From Palsa-504 sp963739135 (GTDB lineage: Bacteria; Actinomycetota; Actinomycetes; Streptosporangiales; Streptosporangiaceae), in contig CAVTZG010000026.1 of NCBI GenBank assembly GCA_963739135.1, positions 62,001-126,000 of the forward strand: a stretch of DNA of 64,000 bases, given 5' to 3'. Under the pieces are notes generated by a model that made no database searches, was not told the DNA's origin, and worked only from the letters and a program-made list of their open reading frames with translations. A program made the position numbers and the translations under genes. Of the stretch, positions 25,140 through 33,774 are shown in pieces. Numbering within the stretch: position 1 is the stretch's first letter; every line of letters begins with the position of its first letter.

Positions 25140-26768
25140 ATCCCGGGGGGTCGCCCCCCCGGGGCCAGCACAGGCACTCGGCAGCGGGGCGGGGGAATCG
25201 GCCGCGCGGCGGTGCTGATCGGTGCCATCACCATGCTGGCCCGGGTGATCGGCTTCGGCCGGCAGGTCGTGTTCGCGCACACCGTGCAGGCCTCCTGCCT
25301 GGGGACGGCCTACACCACCGCGAACATGGTGCCCAACATCATCTACGACATCGTGATGGGCGGCGCGCTCACCGCCGTCGTGGTGCCGGTCCTGGCCGGG
25401 CCCGCCCTGAGCGGATCCGCTGACCGCGGGCAGGTGCGCCAGATCTCAGGCGCCCTGCTCACCTGGACCGTGCTGCTCCTGGTCCCGGTCAGCGCCGTGG
25501 TCGCACTGGCCGCGCGGCCGCTGGTGTCGCTGCTGCTCGGTGCGACACCCGGCTGCCCGCGGCCGGACATGGTCGCCGTCGCGACCCGGATGCTCGCGGT
25601 GTTCGCGCCCCAGATCCTGCTCTACGGCCTGGCCGTCGTGCTGTACGGCATCCTGCAGGCGCACCGCAGGTTCGTCGCGCCCGCGCTGGCGCCGGTGCTG
25701 TCCAGCCTGGTCGTCATCGGGGCGTACTTCTGGTTCGGCGCCGTGGGGAACGGCTACCAGGACATGCTCAGGCCGGTGCCCGCGGCGGCCTGGATCGTCC
25801 TAGCCGCCGGGACCACCGCCGGGGTGGCGGCCCTGGTGGTGACCCCGCTCATCCCGGCCGCCCGATTGCACCTTACGCTGCGGCCGACGCTGCGGTTCCC
25901 GGCCGGGGTCGGCGTCCGGGTCCGGTCCCTGGCCACGGCGGGCATCGCGACGCTGATCGCCCAGGACGCCTCGGTGGCGGTGGTGATCGTGCTGGCCAAC
26001 TCCCGCGGCGGCAGCGGCACGCTGGTGCTGTACAGCTTCGCCTGGGCCGTCTTCTTCGTGCCCTACGCCGTGCTGGCCGTGCCGATCGCGACCAGCGCGT
26101 TCCCTGAGCTGTCCGCGCGTTCGGGCAGCTTCGACGCGACCAGCGCCACCTCTACCCGCGCAGTGATGGTGGCGTCCTGGCTGGGGGCGGCCGGGATGGC
26201 CGGCACGTGCCTGCCGCTGGCACGGGTATTCCAGTCCCACGCCGGCCAGGCCGCCGACGCCCGGCAGCTGGCCATAGGCCTGGCCGCGTTCGCGCCGGGC
26301 CTGGTCGGGTACGGGCTGACCGCGAACCTGTCCCGGGTGCTGTACGCGGACCTGCGCAGCCGGGCCGCGGCGCTGGCCGTCAGCGGCGGCTGGTTGCTGG
26401 TCATCGCGGCGGATCTGCTGATCGTGCCGTTCGTGCCGCGCTCACAGGTCCTGCCCTGGCTCGGCGCGGGTACCACCATCGGGCTCACTGGTTCCGGCCT
26501 GGCCCTGATCGTGCTGGTCCGCCGGTTCCGCGGGCCAGATGCGCTGCGCGGGTGCGCGCGCGCAGCGATCGCGGGCCTGGCCGGGGCGGTGGCCGGAGCC
26601 GCCGCCGGGCTGGGCGTGGCGTTCGCCGTCCCGGTCGGCGGCTTCCTGCCCAACGTGGCCGTCACGCTGCTGGCCAGCGGCGCCGTGCTCGCCGTGTTCC
26701 TGGCCGTGGTGGCGGTGGCCGACGGCGGTGACCTGCGCGCGGTGGTCCGGCGCGTGATCCGGGCATGA
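25083..26768 (+). CDS. MurJ/MviN-family lipid II flippase homologue
   Basis: 561 residues with about 14 membrane segments of the MOP exporter fold. Family landmarks are present: LIGAITMLARVIGFGRQVVF near residue 43, then the TANMVPNIIYDIVMGGALTA segment, and LYGLAVVLYGILQAHRRFVAPA. It should move lipid-linked envelope precursors across the membrane. The first about 37 residues are Gly/Pro/Ser-rich, coded by the repeat, and are absent from typical MurJ. The true start could be later, though no better ribosome site is seen. Overlaps neighbours by 4 bp on both sides. It lacks the C-terminal kinase-like domain of mycobacterial MviN. Confidence 0.88.
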   Translation: MSGGPGGYGGTGSPLVSGGIPGGRPPGASTGTRQRGGGIGRAAVLIGAITMLARVIGFGRQVVFAHTVQASCLGTAYTTANMVPNIIYDIVMGGALTAVVVPVLAGPALSGSADRGQVRQISGALLTWTVLLLVPVSAVVALAARPLVSLLLGATPGCPRPDMVAVATRMLAVFAPQILLYGLAVVLYGILQAHRRFVAPALAPVLSSLVVIGAYFWFGAVGNGYQDMLRPVPAAAWIVLAAGTTAGVAALVVTPLIPAARLHLTLRPTLRFPAGVGVRVRSLATAGIATLIAQDASVAVVIVLANSRGGSGTLVLYSFAWAVFFVPYAVLAVPIATSAFPELSARSGSFDATSATSTRAVMVASWLGAAGMAGTCLPLARVFQSHAGQAADARQLAIGLAAFAPGLVGYGLTANLSRVLYADLRSRAAALAVSGGWLLVIAADLLIVPFVPRSQVLPWLGAGTTIGLTGSGLALIVLVRRFRGPDALRGCARAAIAGLAGAVAGAAAGLGVAFAVPVGGFLPNVAVTLLASGAVLAVFLAVVAVADGGDLRAVVRRVIRA

Positions 26769-27883
26769 AGGTCGCCTTCGTGCTGGGCACCAGCACCGGC
26801 GGGACCGCCCGGCACGTCAAGATGCTCGCCGCCGGCTGCGCGGCCCGGGGCGTGCAGGCCGAGGTGCTCGGCCCGGCGCAGACCGACCGCGACTTCGCCT
26901 TCGGTGCCGGGTTCACCCCGGTGGAGATCGCCGACCGGCCGCGCTTGGCCCGGGACCTGCGGGCCATCACCCGGCTGCGCAGTCTGCTGCGGCGCAGCCG
27001 GCCCGACGTGGTGCACGCGCACGGCCTGCGGGCCGGGGCCTTGTCCGCCATCGCGCTGGCCTTCGCCGCGCCCCGTGATCCCGCGGCCCGCCCGGCCCTG
27101 ATCGTCACCGTGCACAACGCGCCGGTAGCGGGCGGAACCACCGGAACCATCTACCGGGTGCTCGAGCTGATCGTCGCCCGCAACGCCAGCCTGGTGCTGT
27201 GCGTGTCCGCCGACCTGGAAGACCGGATGCGGGCCGCCGGCGCGCGGCGGGTCGGGCGTGCAGTCGTGCCCGCGCCGCTGGTCTCGCTGACCCAGCGGAG
27301 CGTTTCCGCGGAAACGCCTGCCGCCACCCGGGCCGGCCTCGGCGCCGGCCCGGATCAGCCGGTGGTGCTGGCCGTGGGCCGGCTGGCCGCGCAGAAAGGG
27401 TTCGGCCTGCTGCTCGAGGCGGCCGCGCGCTGGCGGGACCTCCAGCCCGAGCCGCTGCTCGTCATCGCCGGCGAGGGGCCGCTGCGGGCCGAACTGGCCG
27501 CCCGGGCGGCTTCGCTCGGCGTCGCGGTGAATTTCGCCGGCCACCGGCAGGACGTGCCGGCCCTGCTGGCCGCCGCGGACGTCTTCGTCCTGCCCAGCGG
27601 CTGGGAGGGCCAGGCCCTCATCCTGCAGGAGGCGCTGCGGGCAGGCACGGCGATCGTCGCTACCCGGGTCGGCGGGAACCCGGACCTGGCCGGAGAGGAC
27701 GCCGCGCTGCTGGTCCCGCCGGGCGACGCGCACTGTCTCGCCGACGCGGTGCGAGCCATCCTCGGCGATCCCGCGCTGGCCGCCCGGCTGCGCAAGGCCG
27801 CCGCCGACCGGGCAGCCGCCCTGCCCGGCCAGGATGAGGCGGTAGCCGCGGCGCTCGCCGAATACTGGAAGTTCGCGCGATAA
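26765..27883 (+). CDS. GT4-family glycosyltransferase
   Basis: 372 residues, GT-B fold. The N-terminal acceptor domain begins MKVAFVLGTSTGGTARHVKM and includes VVHAHGLRAGALSA. The C-terminal nucleotide-sugar domain has VVLAVGRLAAQKGFGLLLEA, the usual GEGPLRAEL, and the E-x7-E motif in PSGWEGQALILQEALRAG. Starts on an ATGA overlap with murJ, last gene of the operon. Together with the MraY-like and MurJ-like proteins this suggests synthesis, elongation and export of a lipid-linked glycan. The sugar is not predictable. Confidence 0.9.
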   Translation: MKVAFVLGTSTGGTARHVKMLAAGCAARGVQAEVLGPAQTDRDFAFGAGFTPVEIADRPRLARDLRAITRLRSLLRRSRPDVVHAHGLRAGALSAIALAFAAPRDPAARPALIVTVHNAPVAGGTTGTIYRVLELIVARNASLVLCVSADLEDRMRAAGARRVGRAVVPAPLVSLTQRSVSAETPAATRAGLGAGPDQPVVLAVGRLAAQKGFGLLLEAAARWRDLQPEPLLVIAGEGPLRAELAARAASLGVAVNFAGHRQDVPALLAAADVFVLPSGWEGQALILQEALRAGTAIVATRVGGNPDLAGEDAALLVPPGDAHCLADAVRAILGDPALAARLRKAAADRAAALPGQDEAVAAALAEYWKFAR

Positions 27884-27927
27884 CGGAAACCCTCCACGCC
27901 GCAGCTCGCCGTCGCGCACAATAAAGC

Positions 27928-28875
27928 GTGACTTATCCCCAGGCAGGGGCGGTATGCCCTAAGTGCGGCAGCTCCGCCGCGGTACACACGGTCGCGGAAT
28001 GGGTCTCCATGGCCCAGGGACAGATGGGCCGGCAGTGGCCGGGCTTCGGATCACCGCAGCCGGGCTACCCGGCCGGGCCGGCGCCGCAGCCGGGCTACCA
28101 GGCGGGCCAGGCACCGCAGCCGGGCTACCCGGCATCGGCGCCGCAGTCCGGGTTCCCCGACCCGTCGCAGCATCAGCAGTCGGGGTTCCCTGACCCGTCG
28201 CAGTACCAGCAGTCGGGGTTCCCTGACCCGTCGCAGTACCAGCAGTCGGGGTTCCCTGACCCGTCGCAGCATCAGCAGTCGGGGTTCCCTGACCCGTCGC
28301 AGCATCAGCAGTCGGGGTTCCCTGACCCGTCGCAGCATCAGCAGTCGGGGTTCCCTGACCCGTCGCAGCATCAGGGGCCCGGGTCGCTGGGTCCCGCGCA
28401 GGAGCAGCCGGCCGCGCCGTGGCCTAGCCAGGCGCCCCAGCCCAGTCAGCAACCCGGCCAGCAGCTTGGCTACTACTCCGTGCCTCAGCCCGGGTACCAG
28501 GGGGAGCCGTGGCCGAGCCAGCCGCCGCCGCAGCCGAGAAGGCTCATCGGCCCGGAGAGCGGCGGGTCGGACACGATCGAGGGCGCCATCGCCGAGGCCG
28601 TCCTGGGTGCGGCCACGAAGGCGATCGGCGGCGCGATCGGCCGCCGGATGCGCCGCGCCTTCGAGGAGAAGGTCGCGCCGGCTATGGCCGCCCGGCAGGA
28701 GTCGATGATGCGTGACCGGATGGCCATCGCCGAGCGGCATCCCGATCTGCGCGCTTGCCTCAACGACCAGGTGGTCTTCCTGGTCGGCGGCACCCGCACG
28801 ATGCCAATGGCCAACGCCATGTCCGTACGGACCGTCGAGCAGTCCGACGCCCTGGTCGCCCAGCTTCGGGGCTGA
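27928..28875 (+). CDS. Hypothetical protein with Cys knuckle, tandem 11-residue repeats and C-terminal domain
   Basis: 315 residues from GTG at 27928. The N-terminus has one CPKCG knuckle. Then come PQPGYPAG-type repeats (about residues 44-71) and seven copies of QSGFPDPSQ(H/Y)Q (about 73-149), a long Pro/Gln/Gly-rich disordered region. The C-terminal about 100 residues are ordered-looking (GSDTIEGAIAEAVLGAATKA, then AERHPDLRACLNDQVVFLVGG, ending SVRTVEQSDALVAQLRG). No ribosome site is visible near the GTG, so the mRNA may be leaderless. No family recognised; a phase-separating or surface-associated role would be a guess. Confidence 0.65.
   Translation: MTYPQAGAVCPKCGSSAAVHTVAEWVSMAQGQMGRQWPGFGSPQPGYPAGPAPQPGYQAGQAPQPGYPASAPQSGFPDPSQHQQSGFPDPSQYQQSGFPDPSQYQQSGFPDPSQHQQSGFPDPSQHQQSGFPDPSQHQQSGFPDPSQHQGPGSLGPAQEQPAAPWPSQAPQPSQQPGQQLGYYSVPQPGYQGEPWPSQPPPQPRRLIGPESGGSDTIEGAIAEAVLGAATKAIGGAIGRRMRRAFEEKVAPAMAARQESMMRDRMAIAERHPDLRACLNDQVVFLVGGTRTMPMANAMSVRTVEQSDALVAQLRG
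28144..28374 (+). repeat. Seven tandem 33-bp repeats inside a coding region
   Basis: Near-identical 33-bp units encode QSGFPDPSQ(H/Y)Q. Units 2 and 3 carry Tyr in place of His, and the first unit differs at synonymous sites. High identity suggests recent expansion or homogenisation and likely copy-number variation between strains. Confidence 0.85.
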
Positions 28876-28973
28876 CGAACGGGACCGCGCCCCCTTAACA
28901 CCGAGTACCGGCACAGGGCTACGGCCGAGCACGTCCTGTCTGCGTTGGTATCGGGCGAGTCAAGCATGGTCCC

Positions 28974-29062
28974 GCCATCATTGTGGACCGGTACCCCCGT
29001 AATACGGAGGTGCCGGTCCACGTTATTTTGGTCATGAAAAGGCGCGGTGACGGCAGGGGCGG
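28974..29062 (+). repeat. Hairpin repeat element, copy A
   Basis: A 39-base hairpin (28983-29021) with arms GTGGACCGGTACCCCCGT and ACGGAGGTGCCGGTCCAC, two arm mismatches. A conserved flank GTTATTTTGGTCATGA plus GGCGCGGTGACGGCAGGGGC follows. It lies between converging genes (ends 28875 and 29078). A second copy with the same flanks but a different, still paired stem is at 62880-62972 on the other strand. Confidence 0.65.
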
Positions 29063-29077
29063 ATGGGACGTGCGGGG

Positions 29078-30145
29078 TCAGGCGGTCTGGTCCCAGCGCC
29101 GCTTGACGGCGGCCAGGCCGTCCTCGGTCAGCGATCCGTACAGGCGCAGCCGGGCTACGCCGCCGTCGGGGAAGATGTTGAGCCTGACGTGGGTGGCCGG
29201 CTCGCCGCGGACCCGGAACCGGTGCGGGGTGTCGGGCAGCAGCCTGGTCTGGGGCAGCAGCTCACGCCAGGCGCGCTCGTCGGTCAGCGATCCGCCCATC
29301 GCCGGGTCCGTGGCGTCCAGCGTCTGCAGCGAGGCGCTTTCCGGCTGGTTGCCGCGGTACCAGGACGTGTCGATCTCGGCGAGGTCGACGACGCCGCGCC
29401 CGGCCAGCCGGACGACCAGCCACTCGTGCCCGGCTCGGCGGCGCCTGCGGGTTTCCCAGCCCTCGCCCATCACCCGGGACAGGCCGGGGGAGATGACGTT
29501 GCGCGGCGAGGAGTAGAACTGGTCGCTGCGCGCCACGATGTCGGCGCCGTTCTCCAGCGCCGCCAGGTCGACGGTGAGGCCGTCCAGCAGCGCCGGATCG
29601 GGGACAACCTCGCCGTGCACATGCAGCCGGGCCACGCCGCCATCGGGGAAGATGTTCAGCCGGACGTGGGTGAACCGGCGGCCGGAGGCGACCTTGAACG
29701 CGTGCCGGGAGTCGCCGGTCACCAGGGCACGGGGCACGATCTCCTGCCACGGGCCCGGGCCCGGGCCCGGGTCGGGGTCGGGGTCGGCGGCGAGATCCTC
29801 GGCCGGGGGATAGCCGCTGACCGAGCAGCCGTCCGCCGAACAGGCCTGCGGGTAATTACCGGTGAAGAACGCGGTGTCCACCACGATCGAGCGCACCACG
29901 CCGGGCACGCCGAGCCTGACGATCACCCAGTCCCGGGCCGCGTGATCGGGCAGCGTCCCGCCCGGTCCGCGCCGCCGCCTGGTCTCCCACCCGTCGTAGA
30001 CCTGCCCCTTGGCGTCGAACGTCTCGGGCACGAAGACCGGCGGGTTCGGCTTGATCAGGTTTTCCTTGGCGGCGTAGAACTCGTCGCTGGCGGCCACGAC
30101 CGACCCGCGCAACCGGAGCAACTCGGGAAGAAGCTGATCGTCCAT
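29078..30145 (-). CDS. alc: Allantoicase
   Basis: About 355 residues. Two tandem repeats of the allantoicase domain are visible through duplicated motifs: VAASDEFYAAKENLI and IVARSDQFYSSPRNVI; DGWETRRRR and EGWETRRRR; and THVRLNIFPDGGVARL twice. It hydrolyses allantoate to ureidoglycolate and urea. A Pro/Asp/Gly run (DPDPDPGPGPGPW) sits in the first domain. ATG at 30145 gives a start at the expected MDDQLLPELL. It lies seven bases after the allantoinase stop, so allB, alc and hyi form one operon. Confidence 0.95.
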   Translation of the reverse strand: MDDQLLPELLRLRGSVVAASDEFYAAKENLIKPNPPVFVPETFDAKGQVYDGWETRRRRGPGGTLPDHAARDWVIVRLGVPGVVRSIVVDTAFFTGNYPQACSADGCSVSGYPPAEDLAADPDPDPGPGPGPWQEIVPRALVTGDSRHAFKVASGRRFTHVRLNIFPDGGVARLHVHGEVVPDPALLDGLTVDLAALENGADIVARSDQFYSSPRNVISPGLSRVMGEGWETRRRRRAGHEWLVVRLAGRGVVDLAEIDTSWYRGNQPESASLQTLDATDPAMGGSLTDERAWRELLPQTRLLPDTPHRFRVRGEPATHVRLNIFPDGGVARLRLYGSLTEDGLAAVKRRWDQTA

Positions 30146-30152
30146 GGACGGT

Positions 30153-31487
30153 TCATCCCCGTTTTTGCAGCCGTCCAACGGGCGCTTCACTAGCACCTTC
30201 AAGCAGCGGCGTACCACGCAGCCACGTCTGCCGCACCCGTCCGGTCAGCGTTCGCCCCGCGTAGGGCGTGACCGGGTGCCGGTGCAGCAGCCGGGCCGGG
30301 TCTACCGTGTAGGTCTCGTCCGGGTCGAAGGCCACCAGGTCGGCATCGCATCCAGGCGCCAGCCGTCCCTTGGCCGGCAGCCGCGCCAGCGCGGACGGGG
30401 CCGTGGCCATCCACCGGACCACGTCGTCCAGCGTCCGGCCCCGCCGCCGGGCCACGGTCCATACCGCGGACAGGCCGAGCTGCAGCGACGCGATGCCGCC
30501 CCAGGCCTGGCCGAAGTCTCCGGTGTCCGCGGCCTTGAGCTCCGGCGGGCATGGGGAGTGGTCGGACACGACGCAGTCGATGACCCCGGCCTCCAGGCCC
30601 CGCCACAGCGCCTCCCGGTTGATCGCGTCCCTGACCGGCGGGCAGCACTTGAACTCGGTGGCGCCGTCGGGCACCTGCTCGGCCGCGAAGTACAGGTAGT
30701 GCGGGCAGGTCTCGGCGGTGAGCCGGATGCCCGCCGCCTTGGCGCCGGCGATCATGGCCACGCACTCGGCCGCGGACAGGTGCACGATGTGCGCCCGGGC
30801 CCCGGTCGCGGCGGCGGCCGAGATCACCTTCTCAATCGCCCGGCGTTCGGAAACCGGCGGCCTGGACGCCACGAACGAGCCGTAGTCACGGCCGGATGCG
30901 GCCTTGATCTCGGCCGCGTCTTCGGCGTGCACGATCAGCAGCGCGTCAAGCGCGGCCAGCGAGCCCAGCACCGACCGCAGGCCCGCCACCTCGAGCGGCG
31001 GGAACTCAGGCACCCCGGAGTCGATCAGGAAGCACTTGAAGCCGACCACCCCGGCCTCGTGCAACGGCCCGAGCGCAGCGTTGTTCCCCGGCACCGCGCC
31101 GCCCCAGAACGCCACGTCGACCCAGCACTTCCCGGCCGCCGCGGCGCGCTTGTCCTCCAGGGCGGCCACCGAGACGGTGGGCGGCAGCGAGTTGAGCGGC
31201 ATGTCGCAGATGGTGGTCACCCCGCCTGCCGCGGCCGCGCGGGTGGCGGTCGCGAACCCCTCCCAGTCCGTCCGGCCGGGCTCGTTGACGTGCACGTGGG
31301 TGTCGACCAGGCCGGGCAGCAGGGCCAGGTCACCGAGGTCGACATCCTGGCCGGCCTGCAGCCGCTCGCCGTAGTCCGCGATGGCCGCGATGGCCTGTCC
31401 GCTAACCGCGACCGCCGCCGGCCGCATGCCCTCGGGCAGCACCGCCCGCCGGGACCGGACCACCAGGTCATACGGGGTGGGAGACAT
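30153..31487 (-). CDS. allB: Allantoinase
   Basis: 444 residues, cyclic amidohydrolase fold. Metal ligands are evident: LVDTHVHVNEPGRTDWEGF near residue 60, the carboxylated Lys region VVGFKCFLIDSG, His in LIVHAED and HIVHLSAAE, and Asp in CVVSDHSPCPPELK. Opens the allantoin ring to allantoate. Six bases separate it from the upstream hyi stop and seven from alc downstream, so translation is likely coupled. Confidence 0.96.
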   Translation of the reverse strand: MSPTPYDLVVRSRRAVLPEGMRPAAVAVSGQAIAAIADYGERLQAGQDVDLGDLALLPGLVDTHVHVNEPGRTDWEGFATATRAAAAGGVTTICDMPLNSLPPTVSVAALEDKRAAAAGKCWVDVAFWGGAVPGNNAALGPLHEAGVVGFKCFLIDSGVPEFPPLEVAGLRSVLGSLAALDALLIVHAEDAAEIKAASGRDYGSFVASRPPVSERRAIEKVISAAAATGARAHIVHLSAAECVAMIAGAKAAGIRLTAETCPHYLYFAAEQVPDGATEFKCCPPVRDAINREALWRGLEAGVIDCVVSDHSPCPPELKAADTGDFGQAWGGIASLQLGLSAVWTVARRRGRTLDDVVRWMATAPSALARLPAKGRLAPGCDADLVAFDPDETYTVDPARLLHRHPVTPYAGRTLTGRVRQTWLRGTPLLEGASEAPVGRLQKRG

Positions 31488-31493
31488 CGGGCG

Positions 31494-32303
31494 CTACCTC
31501 CAGCCGAAGCTTGTGGCGCTGTCGGCCGGATCGGTCGGCTTGTACTCGCAGCCGATCCAGCCGGCGTAGCCTTGCCCGGCCAGCTGCCGGAACAGCGCCT
31601 CGTAGTCCAGCCGGCCGGTCCCGGGCGCGCCGCGGTCCGGCACGTCGGCGATCTGGATATGCGCGATGTCGGCGGCGTCGCGGGCCAGCAGGGCCGTCAG
31701 GTCCTCGCCCATCCGGCCCAGGTGGTACAGGTCGGCCAGGAACGCGATGCTGACCGCGCCGCCGGCTCGCACCTCGTGGACGACTGTCAGCGCGCGCTGG
31801 CTGGACACGATCGCGGCCCGCGGGCTGTCGTAGGAGTTCAGCGCCTCCACCACCACGGTGGCCCCGACCTTGGCGGCGGCGCCCGCGGCCAGGGCCAGGT
31901 TCTCCGCGGCGAGCTCATCCTGCTGCCGTTCGGGCAGGCTGTCGACCCGGTTGCCGTACAGCGCATTGAGGACCGTGCAGCCGGTCCGGGCGGCGATGCC
32001 GGCGCAGACGTCGATGTTGTCCCGGAACTCGGCCGAGCCCGACGGCAGGGACAGCAGTCCCCGCTCGCCGGCCGCCATGTCGCCCGCCGCGAAGTTCAGC
32101 AGGACCAGCCGCACCCCGGCGTCGGCGAGCGCCCCGACGAAGGCGTCCACCTCGCGGTCCGGCGGCACCGGTTCGGTGAACGGCCACCAGAACTCCACAG
32201 CATCGAACCCGGCCGCCCTCGCCGCCGCCGGCCGGCGCAGCAGCGGCAGCTCGGTGAACAAGATCGAGCAGTTGACGTCGAACCGCAGGCCGTATGTCAG
32301 CAC
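31494..32303 (-). CDS. hyi: Hydroxypyruvate isomerase
   Basis: 269 residues, xylose-isomerase-like TIM barrel. It opens LRFDVNCSILFTELPLLRR and shows GFDAVEFWWPF, LLNFAAGDMAAGERGL, and the late metal and substrate region HIQIADVPDRGAPGTG. Converts hydroxypyruvate to tartronate semialdehyde, the step that feeds glyoxylate-derived carbon onward after ureide breakdown. First gene of the hyi-allB-alc operon. No glyoxylate carboligase gene is in the window. Confidence 0.9.
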   Translation of the reverse strand: MLTYGLRFDVNCSILFTELPLLRRPAAARAAGFDAVEFWWPFTEPVPPDREVDAFVGALADAGVRLVLLNFAAGDMAAGERGLLSLPSGSAEFRDNIDVCAGIAARTGCTVLNALYGNRVDSLPERQQDELAAENLALAAGAAAKVGATVVVEALNSYDSPRAAIVSSQRALTVVHEVRAGGAVSIAFLADLYHLGRMGEDLTALLARDAADIAHIQIADVPDRGAPGTGRLDYEALFRQLAGQGYAGWIGCEYKPTDPADSATSFGWR

Positions 32304-32469
32304 AGCCGCCAGTCTTCCATCACGCGGCCGCGCCGGGCGTGCCGCCCGGCCTTCCGGCCCCGGCGTGAAAGATCACGGCCTGATTCGTTCACCTGCCCGC
32401 CATGCCGTGGCCAGGCGTACGTCATGGCTGCGCGCTAGAACTAACGACATCGCACAGGAAAGGTCGAAG

Positions 32470-33660
32470 ATGATGCATGTGTTTGACAGGCACAGTATCG
32501 CCGGGCGGGCCGCGCACACGCTGGCGGCTGCCGGGGCGATCACGGCGGTACTGCTCGGCATGGTCGTCTTCGCCGTTCCCGCCGGCGCGAAGACCGTCAC
32601 GCCCTCTTATCGGGTGACCCAGATCCTGTCCGGCAAGAGCCTGCACCACTGGTATACCAAGGCGGGCTCGAGCAAGCGGTACTCCGAGCCGCTCGCTGAT
32701 CCGGATGACATCACCCGGATCGGCGGCTACCTGTTCACCGGTTTCCAGAACGGGGTCGGCCCGCAGGGCCAGGCCAGCCCGGACGGGAACCGGGACAGCA
32801 CGATCGTGGAGTTCACCCTGTCCGGCCGGGTGGTGAACCAGTGGGACGTGGTGGGCAAGTGCGACGGCCTGACCGCTAATCCGTACGCCGGCTTCGTCGT
32901 GGCCACGGTGAACGAGGATGCGCACTCCAGCCTGTACACCATCAACCCGTTCAGCAGCCGGGTCGTGCACTACGCCTACAACACGCCGCTGCCGCACAAC
33001 GGCGGCACCGACGCCATCTCCTTCGACAACGGCCTAATGCTGATCAGCGCCTCGGCCCCGGGCACCACCGGCGCGGCCGCGCCGGAGCCGTACTACCCGG
33101 CCGTCTACGTGGTGAGCCTCAACCCGGCCAAGCGGGTGGCCACCGTCCACGCGCTGTTCTACGACGAGTCGCACGCCACCGCCGCCAACGGCTCGCACGC
33201 CGGGCACCCGGTCAAGCTGGGCCTGACCGATCCCGACTCGAACGAGGTCGTGCCCTTCTCCTCGGCCCGGTTCCCCGGCTACTTCATGCTGACCAGCCAG
33301 GGTGACCAGGAGCAGATCTACGTGTACGCCCCGGACACCAAGAAACAGCACCTGTGGGTCCTCAAGCTGTCCCAGTCGGTCGACGACACGGCCTGGGCCA
33401 CAACCTGGTCCGGAGCGCTCTACGCGGCTGACACCAGCGGCGACACCATCGACCAGGTGTCCGGCCCGTTCTGGCCGGGAGCCGTGTTCGTGGCCGTGAC
33501 GCCCTGCGACTCCAATAACGCGCCGGCCACCTGCCCCGCGCCGCCCAAGTACCCGGCGAATTACCTGGGTCGGCTGAACATGTACACCGGCCAGATCACC
33601 CCGGTCTCGCTCCGCGGCCCGCGGCTCGAGCCCCAGGGCATGATCTACGTCCCGTTCTGA
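32470..33660 (+). CDS. Secreted protein of unknown function
   Basis: 396 residues from ATG at 32470, preceded by AGGAAAGG. Sec-type signal peptide with a hydrophobic core (LAAAGAITAVLLGMVVFAVP) and likely cleavage after AGA near residue 40. The mature part has repeated beta-rich blocks (DDITRIGGYLFTGFQNGVGP; LYTINPFSSRVVHYAYNT; GALYAADTSGDTIDQVSG), which suggests a beta-propeller-like extracellular protein. No catalytic motif recognised. Divergent from hyi, followed by a terminator-like hairpin. Confidence 0.75.
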   Translation: MMHVFDRHSIAGRAAHTLAAAGAITAVLLGMVVFAVPAGAKTVTPSYRVTQILSGKSLHHWYTKAGSSKRYSEPLADPDDITRIGGYLFTGFQNGVGPQGQASPDGNRDSTIVEFTLSGRVVNQWDVVGKCDGLTANPYAGFVVATVNEDAHSSLYTINPFSSRVVHYAYNTPLPHNGGTDAISFDNGLMLISASAPGTTGAAAPEPYYPAVYVVSLNPAKRVATVHALFYDESHATAANGSHAGHPVKLGLTDPDSNEVVPFSSARFPGYFMLTSQGDQEQIYVYAPDTKKQHLWVLKLSQSVDDTAWATTWSGALYAADTSGDTIDQVSGPFWPGAVFVAVTPCDSNNAPATCPAPPKYPANYLGRLNMYTGQITPVSLRGPRLEPQGMIYVPF

Positions 33661-33694
33661 CCGCCCTGCAGCTGACGGCGCGCGGCCCGGACAT

Positions 33695-33735
33695 CCCGGG
33701 CCCCCGCGGGTCGCAGGGGCCCACGGGGTCCCGGG
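33695..33735 (+). terminator. Terminator-like hairpin after the secreted-protein gene
   Basis: Arms CCCGGGCCCCCGCGGG and CCCACGGGGTCCCGGG pair over 16 bp with two mismatches (G-U possible) around a 9-base loop, 34 bases after the stop. No T tract, as usual in very GC-rich genomes. Confidence 0.55.
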
Positions 33736-33774
33736 CGGTCATTAGGGGTCGTCATCAGAAGCGCGGCGTGGAGT

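Noticed and set aside
28144..28374. CRISPR array from 33-bp periodic repeats
   Set aside because: Repeats are contiguous with no unique spacers and lie in frame in a protein gene.
30144..32438. 764-codon plus-strand open frame antisense to allantoinase and hyi
   Set aside because: Shadow of three clear minus-strand enzymes; composition is Arg/Gly/His-rich without domains.
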